From contig NZ_RWGU01000042.1 of NCBI RefSeq assembly GCF_003944755.1, forward strand, positions 62,001 to 126,000: DNA of 64,000 nucleotides, read 5' to 3'. Origin of the DNA: Rhodovulum robiginosum. GTDB lineage: Bacteria; Pseudomonadota; Alphaproteobacteria; Rhodobacterales; Rhodobacteraceae. The translations under genes and the position numbers were made by a program. Below are positions 34,446-43,092 of the stretch, piece by piece (position 1 is the first letter of the stretch; every line of letters starts with the position of its first letter). The notes under the pieces are model-generated. The model was given only the letters and a program-made list of their open reading frames with translations. It ran no database searches and had not been told where the DNA came from.

Positions 34446-35395
34446 CCCTGTTTCTCAGCCCCGACCAGATCGAAGAGTTCTCCACAACCGGCGTGCTCGT
34501 GGTCGACGACGTTCTGCCCGCGGCCACGCTCGCCGCGGTTCGCGCCGAATACGCCGGCCTGCTCGACCGGCTTTACGCGGGCTGGCAGGCCGAAGGCCGC
34601 GTGCCGCCCGCAGCGGCCGGGGCGGATTTCTTCGAAAAGCTGCTCACCGCCTATGCCGCGGGCGTCGACTGGTTCCAGCCGATGGACATCTCGCTACCGG
34701 GCGGCGAGATCGCGGCCGACACCCCGTTTCATTTCGGCCCGGCGGTGTTCGACATGCTCACCGCGCCCCGGCTGCTCGACCTGGTCGAAGACCTGATCGG
34801 CCCCGAGATCACCGCGAACCCGATCCAGCATGTCCGCCTCAAGCCGCCCTCCCGCACCCTCAGGGCCACCGAGACCACCGCCCATATCATGGCCACCGAC
34901 TGGCACCAGGACCGCGCCGTCGCCCATGAAGCCGGCGACCGGACCACGATGGTCACCGTCTGGCTGGCGATCACAGATGCCAGCGAGGACAACGGCTGCC
35001 TCCAGGTCATCCCGGGCAAGCCGCGCATGTACCCCCATTGCCCCCGCCGCCAGACCTCCATCGCCGAGGGCTGCATCGACCCCGCCCTCGCCCGGCCCCT
35101 GCCGGTCAAGGCGGGCGGCGCGGTGATCTTCCACCCGCTCACGCCGCATGCCTCGCTCGACAATGTCTCCGACCGCTTCCGCTGCTCCTTCGACATCCGC
35201 TACAACGTCACCGGCCAGCCCACCGGCCGCGCCCATTTCCCCGATTTCGTCGCCCGCTCGCGCGCCGCCCCCGGCGCCGAGTTCCGCGACTGGCAGGCCT
35301 GGCGCGACATGTGGCGCGCCGCGCGCGCGCGCCTCTCCGGCCAGCCCCATATCCCGATCCATCGCTGGACGGGCGACAGCCCCGCCTGTGCCTGA
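34442..35395 (+). CDS. Phytanoyl-CoA dioxygenase family protein
   Basis: This 317-residue Fe(II)/2-oxoglutarate dioxygenase-like protein has the facial-triad HxD in ATDWHQDRAVAHE (near residue 156) and the distal His in FHPLTPHASLDNVSDRFRCSFDIRY, with the 2-oxoglutarate-binding Arg nearby. The start ATG overlaps the dehydratase stop (ATGA), so it is co-translated in a sugar-acid operon where no oxygenase step is known. A second PhyH protein is encoded at 47992-48882. A role in removing methyl or ether groups from modified sugar acids is speculation. Confidence 0.87.
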   Translation: MTLFLSPDQIEEFSTTGVLVVDDVLPAATLAAVRAEYAGLLDRLYAGWQAEGRVPPAAAGADFFEKLLTAYAAGVDWFQPMDISLPGGEIAADTPFHFGPAVFDMLTAPRLLDLVEDLIGPEITANPIQHVRLKPPSRTLRATETTAHIMATDWHQDRAVAHEAGDRTTMVTVWLAITDASEDNGCLQVIPGKPRMYPHCPRRQTSIAEGCIDPALARPLPVKAGGAVIFHPLTPHASLDNVSDRFRCSFDIRYNVTGQPTGRAHFPDFVARSRAAPGAEFRDWQAWRDMWRAARARLSGQPHIPIHRWTGDSPACA

Positions 35396-35426
35396 CCCAC
35401 ACCGCCGCCCCCGACAAACGCCCCCC

Positions 35427-35482
35427 GCTTCTTCTGGCCGAAAATATCCCGGGGGAGCGCGCAGCGCGGGGGCAGAGCCCCC
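35427..35482. repeat. Interspersed GC-hairpin repeat, copy 3
   Basis: GCTTCTTCTGGCCGAAAATA, then TCCCGGGGG, an 11-bp insert GCGCGCAGCGC-type segment, and the hairpin GGGGGC-AGA-GCCCCC. It ends two bases before the AAAGGA ribosome site of the UxaA-family gene, so the repeat hairpin is part of that gene's leader. Confidence 0.85.
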
Positions 35483-35501
35483 GAAAGGACCCGACCTCGC
35501 C

Positions 35502-36992
35502 ATGCAGACCGTCCGCCTCTCCGACGCCGACAACGTCGTCACCGCGCTTGCGCCGCTTGCCCTGGGCGAGGACGGCGCCGCCCAGCCGATCCCCCGCGGC
35601 CACAAGATGGCCAGCGCGCCGATCGCCAAGGGCGCGCCGGTGGTGAAATACGCCCAGCGCATCGGCTACGCCGCCGAGGACATCGCGCCCGGCGCCCATG
35701 TCCACACCCACAATCTCGACTTTCGCAACGTCGATACCGCGTACGAATTCGGCACCAACCTGCGGCCCGCCGCCCCGGCGGCCGAGGCCGACACCTTCAT
35801 GGGGTACCGCCGCCCCTCGGGCCGGGTCGGCACGCGCAACTACATCGCGGTGCTGACCTCGGTGAACTGCTCGGCCACCGCCGCGCGGATGATCGCGTCG
35901 CATTTCACCGACGACGTGCTCGCCCCCTACCCCGATGTCGACGGCGTTGTGGCCTTCGTCCATGGCACCGGCTGCGCCATGGGCGGCGACGGCACCGGGT
36001 TCGAGGCGCTGCAGCGCGTGCTCTGGGGCTACGCGCGCAACCCCAATGTGGGCGGGGTGCTGATGGCGGGGCTGGGCTGCGAGATGATGCAGATCGACTG
36101 GCTGATCGAGGCCCACGGGCTGACACCGGGGCCGCTGTTCCAGACCATGAACATCCAGGACGTGGGCGGGCTGCGAAAAACCGTCGAACTGGGCATCGCC
36201 AAGATCGAGGCGATGCTGCCCAGGGTGAACGCTGCGCAGCGCGAGCCCTGCCCGGCCTCCGCGCTGACCGTGGCGCTGCAATGCGGTGGCTCGGACGCCT
36301 GGTCGGGGATCACCGCGAACCCGGCCCTGGGCCATGCCTGCGACCTGCTGGTCGCCCAGGGCGGCACCGGCGTGCTGGCCGAGACGCCCGAGATCTACGG
36401 CGCCGAGCACCTGCTGACCGCCCGCGCCGCCAGCCGCGACATCGGCGACAAGCTGATCGGCCTGATCCGCTGGTGGGAGGACTACACAGAGCGCAACCGC
36501 GGCAGCATGGACAACAACCCCTCGCCGGGAAACAAGCAGGGGGGGCTGACCACGATACTGGAGAAATCGCTGGGCGCGGCGGCCAAGGGCGGCACCACGC
36601 CGTTGATGGGCGTCTACAAATACGCCGAACCCATCGACACGACCGGCTTCGTCTTCATGGACAGCCCTGGCTACGACCCGGCCTCGGTCACCGGGCAGAT
36701 CGCATCCGGGTGCACCCTCGTGGCCTTCACCACCGGGCGCGGCTCGGCCTTCGGGGCCAAGCCTTCGCCCTCGATGAAGATCGCCACCAATACCGAGATG
36801 TACGAGCGGCTGACCGACGACATGGATATCGACGCCGGCCGCATCCTGACCGGCCGCGCCACGATCGAGGAGGTCGGGCGCGAGATCTATCGGATGTGGC
36901 TGCGGATGGCCTCGGGCGACAGGTCGAAATCCGAGGCGCAGGGTCTGGGCGACTACGAATTCGTCCCGTGGCAGATCGGGGCGGTGATGTGA
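35502..36992 (+). CDS. UxaA/GarD family hydrolyase (altronate or galactarate dehydratase-like)
   Basis: This 496-residue protein has an N-terminal SAF domain (residues 1-90, PIPRGHKMASAPIAKGAPVVKYAQ) and the large UxaA catalytic domain with GYRRPSGRVGTRNYIAVLTSVNCSA, FVHGTGCAMGGDG, GLGCEM, QCGGSDAWSGITANPALG and DNNPSPGNKQGGLTTILEKSLGA. Cysteines in NCSA, GCAM, GCEM and QCGGSD suit the iron centre of this family. Reactions are dehydration of D-altronate, galactarate or related aldonates to 2-keto-3-deoxy acids. Start ATG 35502 follows AAAGGA. The next gene overlaps by 4 bases. Confidence 0.9.
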   Translation: MQTVRLSDADNVVTALAPLALGEDGAAQPIPRGHKMASAPIAKGAPVVKYAQRIGYAAEDIAPGAHVHTHNLDFRNVDTAYEFGTNLRPAAPAAEADTFMGYRRPSGRVGTRNYIAVLTSVNCSATAARMIASHFTDDVLAPYPDVDGVVAFVHGTGCAMGGDGTGFEALQRVLWGYARNPNVGGVLMAGLGCEMMQIDWLIEAHGLTPGPLFQTMNIQDVGGLRKTVELGIAKIEAMLPRVNAAQREPCPASALTVALQCGGSDAWSGITANPALGHACDLLVAQGGTGVLAETPEIYGAEHLLTARAASRDIGDKLIGLIRWWEDYTERNRGSMDNNPSPGNKQGGLTTILEKSLGAAAKGGTTPLMGVYKYAEPIDTTGFVFMDSPGYDPASVTGQIASGCTLVAFTTGRGSAFGAKPSPSMKIATNTEMYERLTDDMDIDAGRILTGRATIEEVGREIYRMWLRMASGDRSKSEAQGLGDYEFVPWQIGAVM

Positions 36993-38053
36993 GCGTGCCG
37001 TTACCTCTCTGCGTGATCGGCGGCGGGGCGATCGGGCTGCGCCATGCCGAGGTGGCGGCAGCATCGCCCCATATCGCGCTGAGCGCGGTCGTCGAGCCCG
37101 ACGCGCCCCGCCGCGCGGCGCTGGCCGGCATGGGTCTGCCCGCCGTGGCGACGCTGGACGAGGTGCCCGGCACCACCCGCGCGGCGGTCGTGGCCACGCC
37201 CACGCCGGCGCATTTCCCGTCGGCGACCGAGGCGCTGGGCCGCGGATGGCCGGTGCTGGTGGAAAAGCCGCTCGCCGCGACATGTGCCGACGCAGGCGCG
37301 CTGATCGCCGCCGCGGCGGCGGCCGGCCTGCCGCTCTTCACCGGGCATCACCGCCGCTGCCACCCGTTTTCGCGCGCCGCGCGCGCGGCGGTGGCCGCAA
37401 TCGGCGCGCCGGTCGGGGTGCAGGGCCTGTGGTCGCTGCGCAAGCCCGACAGCTATTTCGACATCGCCTGGCACCGCGCACCGGGCGCAGGGCCGCTGCT
37501 GACCAATCTCAGCCACGAGATCGACCTGTTGCATTTTTTCTTCGGCCGGGTGGCCGAGGCCACGGCGCTGGTGTCGTCGGCCCGCCGCGGCCTTGCCGTC
37601 GAGGACACCGCGGCGGTGGCGCTGCGGTTTGAAAACGGCGCGCTCGGGTCGTTCCTGATGTCGGACGCCGGCGCCTCGCCCTGGGCGTTCGAGGCCGGCT
37701 GCGGCGAAAACCCCGGCATCGCCTTGTCGGGCGAGGATTACCTGCGCATCGTGGGCAGCGAGGGCGCGCTGGCGTTTCCCTCGCTCACCCGCTGGGGCCG
37801 CTCCGGGCCGGGCGAAATCGAGTGGAGCAAACCGCTCGACCGCCACGCCGGGCCGGAATTCGAGCGGCTCGACCCGCTGCTGGCCCAGATCGAACGTTTC
37901 GCGGGCGTCGTGGCCGGCGGAAAGGATGACGTTTTGTGCACCGGCCCCGACGGGCTGGCGGCCCTGCAAACGACGCTGGCCGTGGCGCTGTCGGCCAAAA
38001 CCGGCGCGCCGGTCGGCACGGGCGAGGTGCCAGACGATTTTCGCGGAACATGA
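36989..38053 (+). CDS. Gfo/Idh/MocA family oxidoreductase
   Basis: This 354-residue protein has a Rossmann domain (LCVIGGGAIGLRHAEVA, residues 7-23; VVATPTPAHFP) with the family EKP motif (VEKPLA). A C-terminal alpha/beta domain follows with HEIDLLHFFFG, where the histidine is the usual active-site region. It probably oxidises a sugar, sugar acid or inositol-like compound with NAD(P). GTG at 36989 overlaps the UxaA stop (GTGA), so the genes are translationally coupled. The exact substrate is unknown. Confidence 0.88.
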   Translation: MSVPLPLCVIGGGAIGLRHAEVAAASPHIALSAVVEPDAPRRAALAGMGLPAVATLDEVPGTTRAAVVATPTPAHFPSATEALGRGWPVLVEKPLAATCADAGALIAAAAAAGLPLFTGHHRRCHPFSRAARAAVAAIGAPVGVQGLWSLRKPDSYFDIAWHRAPGAGPLLTNLSHEIDLLHFFFGRVAEATALVSSARRGLAVEDTAAVALRFENGALGSFLMSDAGASPWAFEAGCGENPGIALSGEDYLRIVGSEGALAFPSLTRWGRSGPGEIEWSKPLDRHAGPEFERLDPLLAQIERFAGVVAGGKDDVLCTGPDGLAALQTTLAVALSAKTGAPVGTGEVPDDFRGT

Positions 38054-38065
38054 CAGGAGGATGAC

Positions 38066-38959
38066 ATGAGCAAACCCAGCATCGGTTTCATCGGTCTCGG
38101 GCTTATGGGCCGGGCGATGGTCGAATGTCTGCAAAACGCGGGCTACACCTTGAGCGTCCTGGGCCACCGCGACCGCAGCGGCATTGAAGAGGCCGTGGCG
38201 CGCGGCGGCACCGAGGCCGCCAGCGCCAAGGCGATGGCCGAGGCGAGCGACATCGTGATGATCTGCGTCGGCACCTCGGATCAGGTCGAGGGCCGCATCT
38301 ACGGCCCCGACGGCGTGCTGGAAGGCACGCGCGAGGGGCAGGTCATCATTGATTTCGGCACCTCCCTGCCCGCCTCGACTCTGAAGATCGGGGCCGATCT
38401 GGCGGAAAAGGGCGCGACCTATCTCGACGCGCCGCTGGGCCGGACGCCGGCCCATGCCAGGGACGGGCTGCTCAACATCATGTGCGCGGGCGACGAGGCC
38501 GCCTTCGACCGGGTCAAGCCGGTGCTCGATACCCTCGGCGAGAACGTCTTTCACCTTGGGAAACTGGGCAACGGGCACACGATCAAGCTGATCAACAATT
38601 TCTACGCCATGACCACCGCGATGGCGATGTCCGAAGCGTTTGCCATGGCCGACGCGGCGGGCATCGAGCGCGGCGCGCTATACGGCGTGCTGGCGGCGGG
38701 GCCGAACCATTCGGGGATGATGGATTTCATCCGCAACTACGCGATGGACGGACAGGTCGACCTGGCCTTCTCGGTCACCAACGCGGCCAAGGATGTGGGC
38801 TATTACAAGCAGATGGCCGACGATCTGAAGCGCCACAGCCGGATTTCGGGGGCGCCACTGGCCACGCTGATCGAGGCGCGCGACGGCGGCAGCGGCGATC
38901 TGATGGTGCCGCAGATGGTCGACTGGATGGCCAGGAACCTGGGAAAGGAACGCCCATGA
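38066..38959 (+). CDS. NAD(P)-dependent beta-hydroxyacid dehydrogenase (GarR/3-HIBDH family)
   Basis: This 297-residue protein has GFIGLGLMGRAMVECLQNAG (residues 6-25, Rossmann), the catalytic lysine in NGHTIKLINNF and a C-terminal helical domain. The usual substrate motif DAPVSGG is changed to DAPLGRTPAHA, which is shared with the paralogue at 48906-49826 (DAPLGRTPKEA) but not with the third family member at 61913. This indicates a distinct clade with a different carboxylate pocket. Reactions in the family include tartronate semialdehyde reduction. An AGGAGG site precedes the ATG, and the stop overlaps the following SDR start. Confidence 0.88.
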   Translation: MSKPSIGFIGLGLMGRAMVECLQNAGYTLSVLGHRDRSGIEEAVARGGTEAASAKAMAEASDIVMICVGTSDQVEGRIYGPDGVLEGTREGQVIIDFGTSLPASTLKIGADLAEKGATYLDAPLGRTPAHARDGLLNIMCAGDEAAFDRVKPVLDTLGENVFHLGKLGNGHTIKLINNFYAMTTAMAMSEAFAMADAAGIERGALYGVLAAGPNHSGMMDFIRNYAMDGQVDLAFSVTNAAKDVGYYKQMADDLKRHSRISGAPLATLIEARDGGSGDLMVPQMVDWMARNLGKERP

Positions 38960-39678
38960 GACTGGCCGGCAAACGCGCCTTCGTCACCGCCGCGGGCCAG
39001 GGCATCGGGCGGGCGATCGCCGAGGCCCTGGTGCGCGAAGGGGCCGCCGTCACCGCGACGGACCTCAAGGCCGAACTGCTGGCCGGGCTCGACGCCGAAA
39101 CCTTCGCCCTCGACGTCACCGACAAGGCGGCGGTGACCGCGGCGGTTCAGGCCGCGGGGCCGGACGTGCTGGTCAACTGCGCGGGCTATGTGCATTCGGG
39201 CACCATACTGGACGCCACCGACGACGAGTTCGACTTTGCCTTCGACCTCAACGTTAAGGCACAGTTTCACACCATGCAGGCCGCCCTGCCCGGAATGCTG
39301 GAGCGCGGCGGCGGGTCGATCGTCAACATCGCCTCGGTGGCGGGCTCGATCGTCGCCGCGCCCAACCGCTGCATCTACGGCGCGTCCAAGGCCGCGGTGA
39401 TCGGGCTGACGAAATCGGTGGCGCTGGACTACGTGACCAAGGGGATAAGGGTCAACGCGATCTGCCCGGGCACGGTCGACAGCCCCTCGCTGCACGACAG
39501 GCTGCGCGCGATGGGCGATTACGAGGCCGCCCTCAAGGCCTTTGTCGCCCGCCAGCCCATGGGCCGGATCGGCACGGCACAGGAGGTCGCGCACCTGGCC
39601 GTCTACCTGGCCTCGGACGAAGCCGGCTTTACCACTGGTCAGGCCCATGTGATCGACGGCGGGTGGGCGGCAGGCTGA
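38956..39678 (+). CDS. SDR family oxidoreductase, resembling 2-keto-3-deoxy-L-fuconate dehydrogenase
   Basis: This 240-residue short SDR has the unusual cofactor loop TAAGQGIGRAIAEAL, DL after strand beta-2 (NAD preference), NCAGYVHSGTILD, Ser in IASVAGS, Tyr-Lys in IYGASKAAVIGL and RVNAICPGTVDSPSL. This compact type includes DHRS6 and the bacterial 2-keto-3-deoxy-L-fuconate 4-dehydrogenase. Its product would suit the FAH-family hydrolase at 27996, giving pyruvate and lactate. ATGA overlaps the previous stop. Substrate assignment is inference from family and context. Confidence 0.87.
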   Translation: MRLAGKRAFVTAAGQGIGRAIAEALVREGAAVTATDLKAELLAGLDAETFALDVTDKAAVTAAVQAAGPDVLVNCAGYVHSGTILDATDDEFDFAFDLNVKAQFHTMQAALPGMLERGGGSIVNIASVAGSIVAAPNRCIYGASKAAVIGLTKSVALDYVTKGIRVNAICPGTVDSPSLHDRLRAMGDYEAALKAFVARQPMGRIGTAQEVAHLAVYLASDEAGFTTGQAHVIDGGWAAG

Positions 39679-39681
39679 GCC

Positions 39682-40575
39682 ATGGCAATCGCGCGACCGA
39701 GAGAGGAAAAGACCACAGGCGGCGTCCTGTTGATGGCGCTCGCCGTGACCTTTTTCACCTGCATCGACAGCTCGGCCAAGTGGCTGATCCTGGCCGGGCT
39801 GCCGACGCTGCAGGTCGTGTTCATGCGCTATCTGGTGCACTGGCTGCTGGCCTTGTCGCTCTACCTGCCGCAGGACGGCGCCGGCGCGCTGGTCTCCAAC
39901 AGCCCGAAGTTGCAGTTTTTCCGCTCGCTCTTCTTGCTGGGCAGCACGGTTCTGAACTTCTCGGCGCTGAGATACCTGCCAATCACCGTGACCACGACGA
40001 TCATGTTCGCCGGGCCCATCGCGGTGACGCTGCTGGCGATTCCGATCCTCAGGGAACGGGTGGGCATCCGCCGCATCGCCGCCGTCTGCGTCGGCTTTCT
40101 GGGTGTGCTGGTGGTGATGCAGCCCTGGGGCGCGTCGTTCCACCCGGCGATGCTGCTCAGCCTCGGCGCGATGGTCTCGGCCTCGATGTATTTCGTGATG
40201 ACGCGGATGCTGGCGGGGGTCGAGGCCAATTCGACCCAGCAGATCTGGTCGAGCGGGGTGGCGGCGCTGGCACTTCTGCCCTTTGTCCTGGGCGGCTGGC
40301 TGTGGCCGCAGACCCCGATGCAATGGGTGATCTTCTTCGCCGTGGGCGCTTTCGGCGCGGCCGGGCATATCTCGGCCACCATCGCGCATCGCTGGGCCGA
40401 CGCATCCTTGCTGGCGCCGATGGTTTATGTCCAGGTCTTCACCGCGGCCGTGGCCGGCATCCTGGTGTTCGACACCTGGCCCACGGTCTGGACGCTGGGC
40501 GGGGGCGCGATCATCATCGCCTCGGGCCTTTATATCTGGCAGCGGGAGCGCCAGAAAAAGGCTCAGTCCTCGTAA
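39682..40575 (+). CDS. DMT family transporter (EamA domains)
   Basis: This 297-residue membrane protein has ten predicted helices in two EamA repeats (first repeat from about residue 14, ALAVTFFTCIDSSAKWLI; second from about residue 155, MLLSLGAMVSASMYFVM). It is probably an exporter or importer of a small metabolite. It begins 3 bases after the SDR stop, so it ends the 33360-40575 operon. Its 3' end overlaps the convergent uronate dehydrogenase gene by 13 bases. The substrate is unknown. Confidence 0.88.
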   Translation: MAIARPREEKTTGGVLLMALAVTFFTCIDSSAKWLILAGLPTLQVVFMRYLVHWLLALSLYLPQDGAGALVSNSPKLQFFRSLFLLGSTVLNFSALRYLPITVTTTIMFAGPIAVTLLAIPILRERVGIRRIAAVCVGFLGVLVVMQPWGASFHPAMLLSLGAMVSASMYFVMTRMLAGVEANSTQQIWSSGVAALALLPFVLGGWLWPQTPMQWVIFFAVGAFGAAGHISATIAHRWADASLLAPMVYVQVFTAAVAGILVFDTWPTVWTLGGGAIIIASGLYIWQRERQKKAQSS

Positions 40576-41357
40576 TGGCCGGCCTTGGCAAAGCCCCCGC
40601 CCTGGTAGACCACCGCCGGGTCGTTCGGATCCTCCGGTTCGAAATCGGCGAACTTCGCCGCGAACTGGGCCGAGCTGTCCCGAGGCCGCCAGCCCAGGTA
40701 GGCCGTCTTGGAATTGTCCCACCAGCATTCGGGGTTGTCGGACACGCCGTAGACCACGGGGCAGCCCAGCCGCGGCGCGAAAAGCATCGTCTCGATCAGC
40801 CGCAACATGTCCTCGCGGCTCATCCAGGTGGCCATCATGCGGCGGTCCTTGGGTTCGGGAAAGCACGAGCCGATGCGCAGGATCAGGCTCTCGATCTCGA
40901 ACTTGTGCCAGTAATAGGTCGCCAGCGCCTCGCCATAGGCCTTGGAGACGCCGTAAATGCTGTCGGGCCGAACCTCGCTGTCGGCGTCGAGCAGGGTCTC
41001 GCGCCGGTGAAACCCGATGACGTGGTTGGTGCTGGCAAAGAGGATGCGCCGGACGCCCGCCTTTCGCGCCGCTTCGTAAAGGGTGTAGGTGCCCTTGACG
41101 TTGACCTCGTGGATCAGGTCGGCCCGGTTCTCGGTCGAGATGCCGCCGAAATGCAGGATCGCGTCGCACCCCTCGACGACGCGGGCCACGTCCGCGGCGT
41201 CGGTCAGGTCGGCCATCGCCCAATCCTCGTCCGGGGCCGGGCCGCCGTCGGGGTCGGCCATGTCGCTCAGCCGCATCTTTACCCCGAGCTTGGGCAAGAT
41301 CGGCCTCAGCAGCGTGCCGATCCCCCCGGCCGCGCCCGTCATCAAAACCTGCTGCAT
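40563..41357 (-). CDS. udh: Uronate dehydrogenase
   Basis: This 264-residue extended SDR oxidises D-galacturonate or D-glucuronate to the aldarolactone with NAD. It matches the Agrobacterium Udh pattern throughout: VLMTGAAGGIGTLL (residues 4-17), ILHFGGIS, EVNVKGTYTLYEAAR, FASTNHVIGF, the catalytic YGVSKAYGE, RIGSCFPEP, ECWWDNS and LGWRPRDS. Length also agrees (about 265). The ATG at 41357 follows GGGAGGG. It diverges from the galactarolactone cycloisomerase gene, whose substrate is the product of this enzyme, with a 65-bp shared promoter gap. Confidence 0.93.
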   Translation of the reverse strand: MQQVLMTGAAGGIGTLLRPILPKLGVKMRLSDMADPDGGPAPDEDWAMADLTDAADVARVVEGCDAILHFGGISTENRADLIHEVNVKGTYTLYEAARKAGVRRILFASTNHVIGFHRRETLLDADSEVRPDSIYGVSKAYGEALATYYWHKFEIESLILRIGSCFPEPKDRRMMATWMSREDMLRLIETMLFAPRLGCPVVYGVSDNPECWWDNSKTAYLGWRPRDSSAQFAAKFADFEPEDPNDPAVVYQGGGFAKAGHYED

Positions 41358-41422
41358 CTCTGGCCCTCCCCTGCCGTATTGCAGCCAGCCTAGCAGCCTG
41401 ATCCACAAGCGAAAGGCCCGCC

Positions 41423-42550
41423 ATGAAAATCTCCCAGGTCAAGACCCACCTTCTGTGCCACCGGCTGGACGTGCCGTTCCAGAGCGCGTTTTCCACCTTC
41501 ACCGAACGCTGGGCCTGCCTGGTCGAGATCGTCTGCGACGACGGCACCGCGGGCTGGGGCGAATGCCTGGGGCCGGCGCAGGCCAACGCGGGCGTCGTCG
41601 CGGCGATGGCGCCGCTTATCGTCGGCCGCGACCCGCTGGAGAGCGAGCCGATCTGGACCACCCTTTACAACCAGTTCCGCGACCAGGGACAGCGCGGCCT
41701 CGCCGTGACGGCCCAATCGGGCATCGACATCGCATTATGGGACATTGCGGGCCGGCATTTCGGCGTGCCGGTGCATGTGCTGGCCGGCGGCGCCTACCGC
41801 AGCTCGGTGCCGGCCTATGCCACCGGCGGGTTCCGCATGGTGGGGCACGACCGGATCGCGACGCTGGAGGCCGAGCTGGCCGGCTATGCCGAGGCGGGCT
41901 TTACCGCGGCCAAGATCAAGATCGGCTATGGCCACGAGATCGACGTCGCCGCGATCCGTGCCGCGCGGGCGGTGCTGGGCGAGGGCCGGCACCTGATGAT
42001 CGACGCCAACCACGGCTACGACGCCATCGAGGCGATAAGGCTGGGCCGGGCCGTGGCCGACCAGAATATCGACTGGTTCGAGGAACCCGTGGTACCCGAA
42101 CAACTGACCTCGTACCAGGAGGTGCGGCGGGGCCAGCCGATCCCGGTGGCCGGCGGCGAGACATGGCACGCGCGCTATGCCCATGCCCAGGCAATTGCGG
42201 CCCGGGCGGTGGATATCCTGCAGCCGGACGTCTGCGGCTGCGGCGGCATCACCGAGATGCGCAAGATCGCAACGCTGGCCGAAACCGAGGGGGTGCGGCT
42301 GGTGCCCCATGTCTGGGGCACCGGCGTGGCCGTGGCCGCGGCGTTGCAAATGCTGGCGATCCTGCCGCCGGTGCCCCAGCGCCACGCGCCCTCGGACCCG
42401 TGGCTGGAGTTCGACCGCACGGTGAACCCGTTCCGCATGGCCGTTCTGACAGCGCCGATCGTCTGCGAAGAGGGCCGGGTTGCCGTGCCCACGGGCCCCG
42501 GGCTGGGGGTCGAGGTCGACCGGGCGGCGCTGGCGGAATGGGCGGTGTAA
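41423..42550 (+). CDS. gci: D-galactarolactone cycloisomerase
   Basis: This 375-residue enolase-superfamily enzyme opens galactaro-/glucaro-lactones made by Udh to 3-deoxy-2-keto-hexarate. It resembles Agrobacterium Gci across its length: THLLCHRLDVPFQSA, RDQGQRGLAVTAQSGIDIALWDI, KIKIGYG (KxK), MIDANHGYDA, DWFEEPVVPEQL, PIPVAGGETWHARY, DILQPDVCGCGG and VPHVWGTGVAVAAALQ. Metal ligands are the Asp, Glu and Glu of the DANH, FEEP and GGET segments. It is next to udh in divergent orientation. The downstream enzyme KdgD is not seen in the window. Confidence 0.92.
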   Translation: MKISQVKTHLLCHRLDVPFQSAFSTFTERWACLVEIVCDDGTAGWGECLGPAQANAGVVAAMAPLIVGRDPLESEPIWTTLYNQFRDQGQRGLAVTAQSGIDIALWDIAGRHFGVPVHVLAGGAYRSSVPAYATGGFRMVGHDRIATLEAELAGYAEAGFTAAKIKIGYGHEIDVAAIRAARAVLGEGRHLMIDANHGYDAIEAIRLGRAVADQNIDWFEEPVVPEQLTSYQEVRRGQPIPVAGGETWHARYAHAQAIAARAVDILQPDVCGCGGITEMRKIATLAETEGVRLVPHVWGTGVAVAAALQMLAILPPVPQRHAPSDPWLEFDRTVNPFRMAVLTAPIVCEEGRVAVPTGPGLGVEVDRAALAEWAV

Positions 42551-43092
42551 CCGGTCCTCGAAACGCTCGGTCCGGGCTGGGCGCACCGTCCCCGTTCACC
42601 CGCCACACGCGCACCGGAAGCCGGGCGGTCTGACGCCTTGGTTTGAACCGCACTACGCTTTCGGATTTCGGTCGGGGTTTCCTTCTCGTTTCCCGTCCGT
42701 TTCCCGCGGGTGACTGTAGGCGCCGCGCCGCACTCCGGTAAATTCGCGCATGGCCTGCCAGCGCCTGATAGGGGTGGTGCAGGCGGCGGGGCCTCCCACC
42801 CGGTTGCCCGGAAACCCCGCATATCGCTCCGATCCAGGGATCGTGCTACGGCCGGGAGAATATCACCGTGTCACGCCTGCCCGATGCCTGAAGCGGTAAG
42901 AGACCGCGCACCAAGCATCGAGCGATAGGCTACCCGTGCGCCCGCCCGAGATCAAGAACGGCCGGGTCCACGCCGCGAAGCCGGCTTCCTACGATACAAA
43001 GCGCAAGCCCTTCCCGAACCGTAGGGCGACCGGCCCAGTGCCCCGCCCGTTCGGCCCTTGGGTTGTCTACTTGATGGTTTCCGAGACGGCCC
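42551..43092. other. 542-bp gene-free region with three phased GTTTCC repeats
   Basis: No open frame here has family resemblance or a ribosome site. Visible structure: three GTTTCC hexamers spaced exactly 11 bp apart (starting 42677, 42688, 42699), an inverted repeat CGATCC-AG-GGATCG (42830-42843), and a 12-bp palindrome GAAGCCGGCTTC (42977-42988). Codon-like GC skew is absent compared with the neighbours. It may be a relic of an inserted element or an unrecognised regulatory RNA. I cannot identify it. Confidence 0.5.

Noticed and set aside
42551-43092. tmRNA or RNase P RNA in the gene-free gap
   Set aside because: I looked for their conserved ends and core motifs on both strands and did not find them.
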